Source of the DNA: Thermoanaerobacteraceae bacterium
GTDB lineage: Bacteria; Bacillota; JADQBR01
Reading direction: 5' to 3'
Length of the DNA stretch: 64,000 nt
Assembly: GCA_017656305.1 (NCBI GenBank)
Contig: JACDOG010000005.1
Coordinates: 93,660-157,659 of the forward strand
Position 1 is the first letter of the stretch. Each line of letters starts with the position of its first letter. The notes beneath the pieces were generated by a model. The model worked only from the letters and a program-made list of their open reading frames with translations, was not told the DNA's origin and searched no databases. The translations under genes were made by a program, and so were the position numbers. This document shows positions 18,340 to 26,572 of this stretch, in pieces.

Positions 18340-18477
18340 TTACCCCTCTATTTCAATATGCCCGAAATACTTTTCGTTTCGTATTTGGCAGTAATCGAGC
18401 AGGTAAAAGTCGGGAATAGTCGTCTTCTCGCTGGTGAGGTGACAGGGCTTTTCTCAGCCCATCGGCTCGGCTGACAT
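18340..18477 (-). other. possible 45-codon frame with in-frame UGA (Sec?)
   Basis: Between the RsbRD gene and the next terminator, a minus-strand frame reads MSAEPMG-UGA-EKPCHLTSEK and continues for 27 more codons to TAA, with codon use like real genes and two further cysteines. The UGA at 18454-18456 would be selenocysteine if read through, and the window does encode selA, selB and tRNA-Sec. Against this, no ribosome site precedes the ATG, no clear SECIS hairpin follows the UGA, and a terminator ends only a few bases upstream. It may instead be a decayed gene end or a structured leader; GGGC/GCCC and CGAAA/TTTCG hairpins are also visible. Confidence 0.2.
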
Positions 18478-18485
18478 GCTGGACA

Positions 18486-18522
18486 AACAAAAACCTTCTC
18501 TGCCCAGTGCAGGCAGAGAAGG
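18486..18522 (-). terminator. rho-independent terminator of the small siroheme-protein operon
   Basis: An 11-bp perfect stem (CCTTCTCTGCC / GGCAGAGAAGG at 18494-18504 and 18512-18522) followed on the minus strand by TTTTTGTTTG. It lies 19 bases after the stop of the siroheme Fe-S protein gene. Confidence 0.9.
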
Positions 18523-18540
18523 TTGTAATCCAAGACTTTT

Positions 18541-19362
18541 TTATTTCGAGATTAATTTCACAAATTCACCAAAAGAAATCCTGTCAATCATATTACCTAA
18601 CCTTTCATTTGGCTTACCATATTCTAGGTAAACCTGCAAAATTTTCTCCACCATGTTTAAAACCTCGGATATTGTGGTATAATCCCCTAATTTCCTGGCA
18701 AACTTAACATGGCGTCCCATTTTACCCCCTACTAAAATACGGTAATAGATTTGGTCAATTTTGATGGGATTACAATGCTCCGCACAAAGACCACATTCAA
18801 CACATGCCGTTTTATCAATATTGACACTACCGCTCTCAGTCTTGACAATGGCATTTTCCCGGCACATTTTTATACAAGTGTAGCAGCGATTACATTCATC
18901 CTCATCTATGAAAACTTTTGCCACACCAACAACGCCAATATCATTTAGCTGCGGATGCGTACACGCATTGGGACAACCGGCAACCGCAATCTTTAATTTC
19001 GCCGGTAAATTCTCCTCAGAATTTAAATTACTATCTATCTCCAATCCCAGAGAAGCGCTGTCAATCCTGCTATTTACACAGGTAAATCCCGGGCAGGCAA
19101 CTATGTTGCGAATGTTATCGCCTACGGTGGTTATAGTCCAACCAACCTTTTCCAATTCTTCCATGGCAGCTTTGACTTTGTTTAAAGGCACTCCTGGTAT
19201 TTCCACAGTCTTGCGAACTGTTAAATGCAACCGCTTATTCCCATACCGGCAGGCTACCTGCTGCAGCTTCTCCAATTGTTCAGGAAAAATAATTCCTACA
19301 GGAACTCGCAGCCGTATGGTAACCAAATTTGATTGTCTTTGAGAAACAAAATGCTGCCGCAT
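18541..19362 (-). CDS. small siroheme/[4Fe-4S] sulfite-nitrite reductase-like protein
   Basis: A 273-aa protein with the siroheme-cluster motif in two halves, ACPGFTC and GCPNACTHP, a sulfite/nitrite reductase half-domain upstream, and an inserted ferredoxin region with CNRCYTCIKMC and CVECGLCAEHC. This composition matches the small DsrAB-like/AsrC-like or Fsr C-terminal-type proteins common in anaerobes, many of unknown substrate. It probably reduces sulfite or a related oxyanion in the cytoplasm, or serves sulfur assimilation. It follows a double-HTH regulator gene by 21 bases and ends at a terminator. Confidence 0.85.
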   Translation of the reverse strand: MRQHFVSQRQSNLVTIRLRVPVGIIFPEQLEKLQQVACRYGNKRLHLTVRKTVEIPGVPLNKVKAAMEELEKVGWTITTVGDNIRNIVACPGFTCVNSRIDSASLGLEIDSNLNSEENLPAKLKIAVAGCPNACTHPQLNDIGVVGVAKVFIDEDECNRCYTCIKMCRENAIVKTESGSVNIDKTACVECGLCAEHCNPIKIDQIYYRILVGGKMGRHVKFARKLGDYTTISEVLNMVEKILQVYLEYGKPNERLGNMIDRISFGEFVKLISK

Positions 19363-19383
19363 GATTATTCACCCTTCAGATGG

Positions 19384-20118
19384 CTAATTATTTCTGCTGT
19401 ATTTACTTTTTAAGAATAGCGCATAATCTAACACATTTTGTTTTTCCTCCGTATTCATCTCGCTTAACAGATCGACAATATTCTTGACCACAGGATCATC
19501 TGCCAGCATACCCTTTGTTTTATACCGTTTTATCAAATCTACCAGCCCGCGAAACAGTTCCATTTCTTCCACCGAAAGTTCTTCTTGAATATCATTTAAA
19601 TCTACCGGTTCGTTTTCTTCTTTTTGGGGCTGGTTCGGCGGACACACTTCCTCAGAAAGTACTTCCTGCTGTTCTTCGGTAAAAAAGTCCGTTACAGGCA
19701 CTCCCAATACAGCAGCAAGTTTACTGATAGTTTTTAAGGAGGGGCAGGTGTTACCTCGCTCAATTTCACTAATATGCGTATAAGAAATGCCCGCCTGCTT
19801 TCCGAAATCAACCAGCGTTAAGCCTTTACGTTCCCGCAATTTTCTTATTTTTCGTCCCACGGCACCGGTGAGGTTACTAATTTGGTCAACCACTTCTTCT
19901 AAAGTATCGCTATCCTCCTCGGAGTCAAAATAGTCTTCAGGGAGTTCCATTATTACACAAAGCTTCTTAACCAGTTGCTTGCTTAATTTTCTCTTACCCT
20001 GTTCTACGTCTTTAAGACAACCTACCGGAATGTCCAGTTTTTCCGCCAGTTCTTGAACCGAAAGCCCTTTTTCTAACCTGAGTTTTTTTAATTTTTCTCC
20101 GCTTAACACCCCACTCAC
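19384..20118 (-). CDS. XRE-family regulator with two helix-turn-helix domains
   Basis: A 244-aa protein with two Cro/CI-type HTH domains in tandem, about residues 8-62 (LRLEKGLSVQELAEKLDIP) and 88-145 (LRERKGLTLVDFGKQAGIS), then an acidic linker and a helical C-terminus. No cupin or enzymatic domain is present. Its start overlaps the end of the nitrilase gene by four bases and the siroheme protein gene follows, so the three form one operon. Two DNA-binding domains in one chain suggest recognition of a long or paired operator, possibly its own promoter. Confidence 0.85.
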   Translation of the reverse strand: MSGVLSGEKLKKLRLEKGLSVQELAEKLDIPVGCLKDVEQGKRKLSKQLVKKLCVIMELPEDYFDSEEDSDTLEEVVDQISNLTGAVGRKIRKLRERKGLTLVDFGKQAGISYTHISEIERGNTCPSLKTISKLAAVLGVPVTDFFTEEQQEVLSEEVCPPNQPQKEENEPVDLNDIQEELSVEEMELFRGLVDLIKRYKTKGMLADDPVVKNIVDLLSEMNTEEKQNVLDYALFLKSKYSRNN

Positions 20119-20951
20119 CCCTTAAGTAAATCTTGGTACAATTCCGGCCTTCTGGCGGACAGGTAAAACGAGTTTTTCATGGTTTCTTTGCGTTTAGTCC
20201 TGATAGCATTGAAACGTCGGGGGTCCAAATGAGCTACAAGCATTATTTCCCGGTCATTGTAACATTCGGTAATTACGTTGCCTTTGGGATCAATTATTAC
20301 AGAACCGCCGCCAAAGGTCTGCTTTTCACCGTCATAACCCACCAAGTTACATGCAGCAACATAAACACTATTATCATATGCTCGCGCATTTAAATATTTT
20401 TGCCAAACCAATCGACGGGCTTTCCCAGCCACTGGTGAGGCGTGTGGTGCAAAAATGATTTCACAGCCGTTTAATGCCAGTATTGTGGATATTTCCGGAA
20501 AATGCATTTCCCAGCACAGTTGGACACCAAACACTACCCCATCACCTTTGAAAACAGGCAATCTATCCCCCTGGCTAAAATATTCCTTTTCGTATTGGCC
20601 TAAATGAGTCTTGCGGTATTTATGAATTTTTCCATCGGGGTAGGCTACTATATGGGTAATAAACGGCTTGCCCGACCTGTTTTCTTCAACTAGTCCTGCT
20701 AAAATTGTCATTCCAAGCTGCTGAGCCAACCCACTGATAGCAGTTGAACTTTGACCGGGAACAGGCTCTGCCATTTGCCGCGCTCGTTCCCTGCTGTATC
20801 CGGTTATACTTAATTCAGGAAAACAAATAATATTTACATTTTTTTTCTGAGCAATACGAGAGTAAGTTTCAATCTTGGCTAAATTTTCCTCCACCCGCAT
20901 AACTTTCGCCTGCATCTGGACAACTGCTATCCCTAACGGTTTCAATCTCAA
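20115..20951 (-). CDS. carbon-nitrogen hydrolase (nitrilase superfamily)
   Basis: A 278-aa enzyme with the Glu-Lys-Cys triad: Glu in CFPELSITGY, Lys in YRKTHLGQ and Cys in GVQLCWEMHFPE. These hydrolyse amides or nitriles; the exact substrate cannot be read from sequence, although N-carbamoyl-putrescine or omega-amidase-like members look similar. It is the first gene of an operon with a double-HTH regulator and a siroheme Fe-S protein, an unusual combination. The ATG lies at the edge of a 370-base AT-rich gap that must carry its promoter. Confidence 0.85.
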   Translation of the reverse strand: MRLKPLGIAVVQMQAKVMRVEENLAKIETYSRIAQKKNVNIICFPELSITGYSRERARQMAEPVPGQSSTAISGLAQQLGMTILAGLVEENRSGKPFITHIVAYPDGKIHKYRKTHLGQYEKEYFSQGDRLPVFKGDGVVFGVQLCWEMHFPEISTILALNGCEIIFAPHASPVAGKARRLVWQKYLNARAYDNSVYVAACNLVGYDGEKQTFGGGSVIIDPKGNVITECYNDREIMLVAHLDPRRFNAIRTKRKETMKNSFYLSARRPELYQDLLKG

Positions 20952-21324
20952 CCTTCCTTTAGCGCATCTTTTCTACCTTAATTAATATCTTAATATATCT
21001 GGTACTTATTATCAACTTCATACTTTGAATTTATGCTGTGGTATAAATTTAGTTTATGCTTTTTATAAAAATTTTTAAGTTTACCCAAATATTTATACTG
21101 ACTTACTCATATAACTTAATGAAAGAGTTCTTTTTTTTACCTCCCATTTGTTCTTGTTATCACTATCTCATACCAACACCTTAATATCTGCAGTTTTTTC
21201 ATATTGTCAAAGTAATATTTTTCTCTGTCTAAATCTAAAAAGAGAAACAATAATGTAAAGGGGGTATGCCAAGAAGATTTTATCAATCGGTATTTAGCTG
21301 GTTGCCCCGTAAGAGGTGGTTCTT
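20952..21324. other. AT-rich divergent intergenic region
   Basis: About 370 bases between the divergent nitrilase operon and the small membrane protein/YeiH pair. It is very AT-rich and must contain promoters for both sides, but I see no confident -35/-10 pair, operator palindrome, gene or terminator in it. Confidence 0.5.
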
Positions 21325-21639
21325 ATGAAAGATATCTGTAAACAAAAAAAATCACTGCGTCATTATTGGAAGAATTATGATTGGTTCGCAAAATTTAACC
21401 TCGGCCTATTCGTGGTCATACTTGTAGTAACTATCTATTTGATTATCCGGGATCCAGGTAATCTTAGCAATCAACCTTATGGGGCAGGGGACTATTACTA
21501 CACTGATGTTGAAGGATTTGAAAAAGTATTTTTTGGAAAAGGTTTAGGTACTAATTACCCAATATTATTTTTCAGTTTGTTTATTAGCTGGGGGTTGATC
21601 TGCTGGTATTTTCTCAAGTGGATTGAGAAAAAAAAATAA
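21325..21639 (+). CDS. small two-segment membrane protein paired with YeiH
   Basis: A 104-aa protein with two transmembrane segments (FNLGLFVVILVVTIYLII and YPILFFSLFISWGLICWYFL) separated by a polar loop with GAGDYYYTD. The ATG at 21325 follows AGAGGTGG. Its start, WKNYDWFAKFNLGLF, resembles the beginning of the next gene product (KKEDWWAIWLGFF), and both contain a G-x-GDY motif, so the two may share an ancient N-terminal unit. It is 40 bases upstream of the yeiH-like gene and is likely its partner subunit or assembly factor. Confidence 0.7.
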   Translation: MKDICKQKKSLRHYWKNYDWFAKFNLGLFVVILVVTIYLIIRDPGNLSNQPYGAGDYYYTDVEGFEKVFFGKGLGTNYPILFFSLFISWGLICWYFLKWIEKKK

Positions 21640-21679
21640 GCAGATTAAAAATTAACGAGTTAATATGGAGGTGCTAACT

Positions 21680-23026
21680 TTGTCCGACCGAGTAACTGCC
21701 AGTAAATTTCAGTGGTCAGATTTAGTAAAAAAAGAGGATTGGTGGGCAATCTGGCTGGGGTTCTTTATAATCATTGCAACATTGATAGGTAAACTTTCCG
21801 GAGCATATACATTAAAAGCCGCTAAGCCCCACAAGGGCTGGGGAACAGGGGACTATCCCACACTATTCAGTGCCTATTCCGGAATTTTACCCAAGTTACT
21901 GTTTTTGCTTGTTTTCCTGGGAGTAATTTTTGCTATTGGTATTAAGGTAATGGGCGGGAATGTGCCAAAATTTGCTAGGGCATTTCCTGTACTGTTCATC
22001 CTAACGACAATTGCCTACACTTTTGCCAACCACTATATAATTAAGAATTACCTCGGTTATGCCTTCTGGTGCTTGGGTATAGGATTGCTGATAAGTAATA
22101 CCATTAAAACGCCCGAATGGTTGAAACCCGCCATAAAGACGGAGTACTATATTAAGACCGGTCTGGTTTTGCTTGGCGCTGAGATTCTCTTTTCAAATAT
22201 TGTAAAGTTCGGTATGTACGGTTTAGGAATTGCCTGGGGTGTAACCCCGATAGTCGTAATCTTCATGTGGCTTTTTGGTACCAGAGTACTGAAGATGGTA
22301 AGTAAACCCATGGTAATGATCATAGCAACCGCCACATCGGTGTGCGGGGTTTCTGCAGCAATTGCCGCCGCCGCTGCATGCAAGGCTAAAAAAGAAGATC
22401 TGACATTTGCTATCGGTTTGACACTGATCTTTACAGTTCTAATGATGGTTACCATGCCCATTTTTGTTAAAGCTGTCGGGATGGATGAAATGATCGGCGG
22501 AGCGTGGATGGGAGGCACCATCGACGCCACAGGGGCAGTTGTGCTTGCCGGTGAGGTATTAGGACCAATCGGCGCCCAGGTTGCAGCAATGGTAAAAATG
22601 ATCCAGAACGTTCTCATAGGTGTAATTGCCTTTGCAATTGCCGTTTTCTGGGTAACAAGGGTTGAAAGGGACAAAGATGGACCGGCAGTTAGCGCCAGTG
22701 AGATCTGGCATCGTTTCCCCAAGTTCATCCTTGGTTTCCTGGCTGCATCGGTCGTCTTCTCTTTCTTGGTTGAACCTTCTCTGGGTACGGATGTTACCAA
22801 AAGTATTTTGAGCCTTACAAAAGGATTTAGAGGCTGGTGCTTTGCCCTGGCCTTCATGAGCATCGGACTAGAATCTAACTTTAAAGAAATGGCTCAGCTG
22901 GTTCAAGGCGGCAAACCTCTAATGCTCTATATTGTCGGTCAATCCTTTAACCTTGCGCTAACTTTACTTGTAGCCTGGCTGTTGCTGAGCGGGATAATTT
23001 TCCCTGTTCCACAACTGACAGTTTAA
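21680..23026 (+). CDS. YeiH-family putative sulfate/anion exporter
   Basis: A 448-aa integral membrane protein of the UPF0324/YeiH family (PF03601), with about eleven hydrophobic segments and the conserved GISFSAICG-like region here written SVCGVSAAIAAAAAC, plus MGGTIDATGAVVLAG. The TTG at 21680 follows GGAGGTGCTAACT; an in-frame ATG at 21665 lies inside that ribosome site. The family is annotated as sulfate exporter from limited data. In a sulfite-respiring cell it might move sulfite, sulfate or a related anion. The N-terminus is longer than in enterobacterial YeiH. Confidence 0.8.
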   Translation: MSDRVTASKFQWSDLVKKEDWWAIWLGFFIIIATLIGKLSGAYTLKAAKPHKGWGTGDYPTLFSAYSGILPKLLFLLVFLGVIFAIGIKVMGGNVPKFARAFPVLFILTTIAYTFANHYIIKNYLGYAFWCLGIGLLISNTIKTPEWLKPAIKTEYYIKTGLVLLGAEILFSNIVKFGMYGLGIAWGVTPIVVIFMWLFGTRVLKMVSKPMVMIIATATSVCGVSAAIAAAAACKAKKEDLTFAIGLTLIFTVLMMVTMPIFVKAVGMDEMIGGAWMGGTIDATGAVVLAGEVLGPIGAQVAAMVKMIQNVLIGVIAFAIAVFWVTRVERDKDGPAVSASEIWHRFPKFILGFLAASVVFSFLVEPSLGTDVTKSILSLTKGFRGWCFALAFMSIGLESNFKEMAQLVQGGKPLMLYIVGQSFNLALTLLVAWLLLSGIIFPVPQLTV

Positions 23027-23036
23027 ATATTGTATT

Positions 23037-23067
23037 AAAAGAGGTGGTAACCAGCCACCTCTTTTTT
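23037..23067 (+). terminator. terminator after the yeiH-like gene
   Basis: A 7-bp stem GAGGTGG/CCACCTC extended by A/T pairs, followed by TTTTTT, begins just after the stop codon. Confidence 0.9.
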
Positions 23068-23166
23068 AATTAAAGTCCCCTGTAAAACTCCAGGAATATT
23101 AAATATATAACACCCAAAACTCTTGATTTGAAAAAATAATTGGTATTATTCTGTTTTTCAGCAAGC

Positions 23167-23504
23167 TCAAGAGTCGAGGACACCCGATTCTAAAACCAAG
23201 GCAGCAACAGTTCCAGGTAACCGTTTTTTGCTTACTTTCCCCACCGGTCTCCTCCTTTTCACCCCTTCACCACCGGGTTTTACCTGGAAATTCAATTAGA
23301 ATTTTATTTCCTCCTGATGCAGCACATCTTGCCCGGGCTTTTTCCCTGTATAAACAAACGCAATTCGGTTCAACAGACGTTGACTACCCAGGCAATCTTA
23401 TACCGGGAGATCCGCTTTTCTATCCATTGTCTGCCCTTAACTTAAATAGGCCGGGGTCACCTGGTCCAGTTCCTACGAAATATACTTTTCCTGTTCGAAA
23501 ACAT
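23167..23504 (-). pseudogene. decayed uroporphyrinogen-III C-methyltransferase (cobA/sumT) fragment
   Basis: Pieces of a SUMT enzyme are readable on the minus strand in different frames. Near 23430-23490 the frame reads KVYFVGTGPGDPGLFKLRA, the family's N-terminal SAM-binding motif; next, around 23310-23390, VYTGKKPGQDVLHQEEI matches the following conserved YVGKRPG..LPQEEIN block; and near 23170-23230 KQKTVT then GTVAALV match the C-terminal RQRTVTGTLATIV block. Stops, frameshifts and the loss of roughly 150 central codons show it is dead. SUMT makes precorrin-2 for siroheme, the DsrAB cofactor, so a functional copy is expected elsewhere. Confidence 0.75.
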
Positions 23505-23673
23505 TAAAAGCCTATTCTAACCTCATTGTACACCAAATTAATGATATTCAACGTGAATAAGTCCGATTTATACGTATGTTTTGCAATAAAACACCAATTA
23601 TAGAATTTCCCTCTGTTAATTGGGAAATATAATTATAAATTAATAATTTTAGTTGCAGAGGGGGTATTAATTT

Positions 23674-25587
23674 ATGGATGAAACAATCCTGGCAAAAACA
23701 GAGGGCCGTGCAAGTGTGCACCAGTCAGTAGAGGAAATGCTGGAAAGAATCCGGGAAGACGGTCTTTCCAATGTCTTTGACAGGTGGCAGGCACAAGAAA
23801 CGATACGGTGCAAGTTCTGCCTGCAGGGCCTGAGCTGCCAGCTATGTACTAATGGTCCATGTAGAATTAGTGATAAAACGGGCGTAACCAGAGGGGTATG
23901 CGGTATCGATGCCAACGGCATGGCCATGAGAAATATTTTGTTAAGAAATATCATGGGAGCCGCTACATACAGCCACCATGCCTACCAGGCATTTCGAACC
24001 CTTAAATCAACAGCCCAGGGAAAAACACCGTTTAAGATCACCGACGTGGATAAGCTGAAGTGGATGTGTGAAAAAGTGGGTATTGACATAAACCAGGATA
24101 CCAACACCATGGCTATTCAGTTGGCAGAATTCCTGGAAAAAGAATTGCATAAAGACTATGACAACCCCAGTACCATGGTGGAAGCCTTCGCGCCGCGCAA
24201 AAGAAAAGACGTCTGGCGTGACCTGGCCATTTACCCCGCTGGTGTTGTTTATGAAATTCAGGATGCTGTTGCCAGCTGCCTGACCAATGTAGACGGTGAT
24301 TATGTCTCACTGGCGAAAAAAGCCATGCGTTTGGGAATCGCCACCATTTACACAGCGCAAATCGGTCTGGAAATGGTGCAGGATATCTTGTTCGGCACCC
24401 CGATGCCGCACGAAATAAATACCGACCTGGGTATTATGGACCCGGACTACGTAAACATAGTCTTTAACGGCCACCAGCCCTGGGTCGGTGTGGCCACCAT
24501 GCAACTGGCCAAAAAACCTGAAGTACAAGAAAGAGCTAAAACGGCCGGAGCCAAAGGTATAAAAATTGTCGCATCCATTGAAACGGGCCAAGAATTGGCC
24601 CAAAGGTATGAAATGGACGACGTATTTGTAGGCCACATAGGCAACTGGATCAGCATCGAACCGCTGCTGGCCACGGGAACGGTAGATGTCTTTGCCATGG
24701 ACGAAAACTGCTGCCCACCCGCTATCCACGAATACGCCGACAGATACCAGGTCACTCTGGTCAGCATCAATGATATAGTGAGGCTGCCGCATTTGGAGCT
24801 TACTTTTGACTACAAACCCCCAGAAGCACAGCACGTAGCTGAAAAACTCATTGACCATGCCATAGAAAATTTTAAGAAGCGCAGGGAAAGAATTACGCCC
24901 AAGGTACCAAACATCCAGCAAAAAGCCATTGCAGGTTTCTCAACAGAAGCAGTATTAAAAGCTCTGGGCAACAGGCTGGACCCACTGGTAGATGTCATTG
25001 CCCAGGGCAAGATTAAAGGAGTAGTAGCGTTGGTGAGCTGTTCCACTTTAAGAAACGGCCCTCAGGATTGGGTGACAGTAAATTTGGCAAAGGAGTTAAT
25101 TAAGAGAGACATTCTTATTGTCAGCGGCGGCTGTGGTAACCACGCCTTGGAAGTGGCCGGGATGTGCAACATGGATGCCCTGGAAATGGCCGGGGAAGGT
25201 TTAAAAGAAGTATGCGGTTCCCTGCAGATACCTCCCGTGCTCAGTTTCGGAACGTGTACCGACACAGGAAGAATTTCCATGTTGGTGACAGCCCTGGCGG
25301 ATCACTTGGACGTTGACATTCCGGACTTACCCATTGCAGTAACTGCACCGGAATGGATGGAACAAAAAGCAACCATAGACGGTGTTTTTACCCTAGCTTA
25401 CGGTGCATACACCCACCTGTCACCTACACCATTCATTACCGGTGCACCGCAGCTGGTTAAGCTGCTCACTGAAGAAGTTGAGAAGTTAACAGGAGGAAAA
25501 ATAGTATTGGGTGATGATCCCCAGGTAATAGCACATGATATTGAAACACACATCGTAAACAAACGTAAAGCCATGGGACTGCAATAG
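23674..25587 (+). CDS. divergent CooS-family carbon monoxide dehydrogenase homologue
   Basis: A 637-aa protein alignable along its length with CooS. N-terminal cluster ligands are Cys46, 49, 55, 58, 63 and 76; Cys46-X2-Cys49 resembles the D-cluster motif of the Desulfovibrio vulgaris enzyme. Of the NiFeS C-cluster ligands, His267, Cys346 or 347, Cys456, Cys487 and Cys528 are in place, as is Lys565. The usual GICCTGNE segment reads ASIETGQE (300-307), so the cysteine bound to Ni/Fe (Cys295 in Carboxydothermus CooS-II) is replaced by Glu303. The histidine relay near residue 100 is also altered (YSHHAYQAF). It stands alone without cooF or cooC. CO oxidation is therefore uncertain. Confidence 0.8.
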   Translation: MDETILAKTEGRASVHQSVEEMLERIREDGLSNVFDRWQAQETIRCKFCLQGLSCQLCTNGPCRISDKTGVTRGVCGIDANGMAMRNILLRNIMGAATYSHHAYQAFRTLKSTAQGKTPFKITDVDKLKWMCEKVGIDINQDTNTMAIQLAEFLEKELHKDYDNPSTMVEAFAPRKRKDVWRDLAIYPAGVVYEIQDAVASCLTNVDGDYVSLAKKAMRLGIATIYTAQIGLEMVQDILFGTPMPHEINTDLGIMDPDYVNIVFNGHQPWVGVATMQLAKKPEVQERAKTAGAKGIKIVASIETGQELAQRYEMDDVFVGHIGNWISIEPLLATGTVDVFAMDENCCPPAIHEYADRYQVTLVSINDIVRLPHLELTFDYKPPEAQHVAEKLIDHAIENFKKRRERITPKVPNIQQKAIAGFSTEAVLKALGNRLDPLVDVIAQGKIKGVVALVSCSTLRNGPQDWVTVNLAKELIKRDILIVSGGCGNHALEVAGMCNMDALEMAGEGLKEVCGSLQIPPVLSFGTCTDTGRISMLVTALADHLDVDIPDLPIAVTAPEWMEQKATIDGVFTLAYGAYTHLSPTPFITGAPQLVKLLTEEVEKLTGGKIVLGDDPQVIAHDIETHIVNKRKAMGLQ

Positions 25588-25623
25588 CAAAAACCGGCCA
25601 GCTTCCTGCTGAGCCGGTTTTTT
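25588..25623. terminator. bidirectional terminator between cooS-like and radical SAM genes
   Basis: Stem AAAACCGGC/GCCGGTTTT (25590-25598 and 25613-25621) with T runs on both strands, lying between two convergent genes. Confidence 0.9.
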
Positions 25624-26572
25624 ACTGAAACTTTTTTAGAGCCTTGCCGTTTAAGTAGTCACATTTCGCCCCCTGGTAGGTATCAAGCTCTTCCAAACGT
25701 GCCTCTATAAGCTGTTTTATTTTCCACCAGCTGGTATCCCAGTTGCTGAACAGTTGCTTGTTCTGCGGTCCCTTACCCACCAGTCTTTGAACAACCGCGT
25801 CCGGGTACAGGTATTCAAGAAAGGTCACTACTCGCTCCACGTACTCTTCCAGCGAAATTATCCTGAAGTCACCCCGGAGATACTGCCGGCCCAGCTCCGT
25901 GCCTTCAACAACGTACAGGGAATGCAACTTTACGTATTCTATGTCAAGGGCGGATAATATCTTGGCATTTTCTATAACATCGGTCATATCATCCCCCGGC
26001 AGGTTGAGAATAATATGCGCGCAGATAGCAAAATTTCTCTTCTTGATGCGCCGTACGGCATCCAAAAATTCAGCCAGCGTGTGCCCCCTGTTGACATATT
26101 TTAAAGTATGGTAGTTGACCGTCTGCAAACCCAGTTCTATATTGATATCCAGTCCCCGTTCCGCCAGGGGAACCAGTACCTCCAGGTATGCATCACTGAT
26201 ACAATCGGGCCGGGTGGAAATGGAGATACCCACGATATCTTCTTCCTCCGCTGCCGTTTCCACATTGGAACGAAACTGTTCCAGGGGCAAATACGTGTTG
26301 GTAAATGCCTGGAAATAAGCGATAAACTTCCCAGCATTAAACCGCTTTTTAAAGTAAGCTTTATTTTCGGCCAGCTGTTCCCTGACAGACAACGTAGGGG
26401 ACAGGCACTGAAAACCTGCTCCCTGTTCATCACAGAAAATACAGCCGCCAACGCCTAAAGTACCGTCGCGATTAGGACAGGAGCCGGCAAGATTAACCGG
26501 CAACTTGTATACCTTCTGGCCAAATTTCTGCTGCAGGTGTTTGGAATACTGGTTGTAACGTGCTTGAAACAT
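25622..26572 (-). CDS. radical SAM protein, YhcC/TIGR01212 family
   Basis: A 316-aa radical SAM protein. The cluster-binding cysteines lie in LAGSCPNRDGTLG and GGCIFCDEQGAG near residues 32-50, the long-spaced arrangement typical of the YhcC group. ATG at 26572 follows CATGAGGGAGCATGTGCC; an in-frame ATG 30 codons earlier lacks a site and gives a tail foreign to the family. The enzyme's reaction is not established; YhcC-type proteins are widespread and may modify RNA or metabolites. It is a single-gene unit sharing a terminator with the cooS-like gene. Confidence 0.85.
   Translation of the reverse strand: MFQARYNQYSKHLQQKFGQKVYKLPVNLAGSCPNRDGTLGVGGCIFCDEQGAGFQCLSPTLSVREQLAENKAYFKKRFNAGKFIAYFQAFTNTYLPLEQFRSNVETAAEEEDIVGISISTRPDCISDAYLEVLVPLAERGLDINIELGLQTVNYHTLKYVNRGHTLAEFLDAVRRIKKRNFAICAHIILNLPGDDMTDVIENAKILSALDIEYVKLHSLYVVEGTELGRQYLRGDFRIISLEEYVERVVTFLEYLYPDAVVQRLVGKGPQNKQLFSNWDTSWWKIKQLIEARLEELDTYQGAKCDYLNGKALKKFQ

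Noticed and set aside
18507..18707. Plus-strand frame overlapping the end of the siroheme protein
   Set aside because: Begins inside the terminator hairpin and is antisense to a well-supported gene.
22147..22863. Long antisense frame inside the yeiH-like gene
   Set aside because: Low-complexity Thr/Ile/Ala-rich mirror of membrane-helix codons; no ribosome site.
24573..24590. Selenocysteine replacing the missing CooS cysteine
   Set aside because: The codons at this place are ATT and GAA, not TGA.
24307..24921. Long antisense frame inside the cooS-like gene
   Set aside because: Shadow frame of a clear coding region with no family resemblance.
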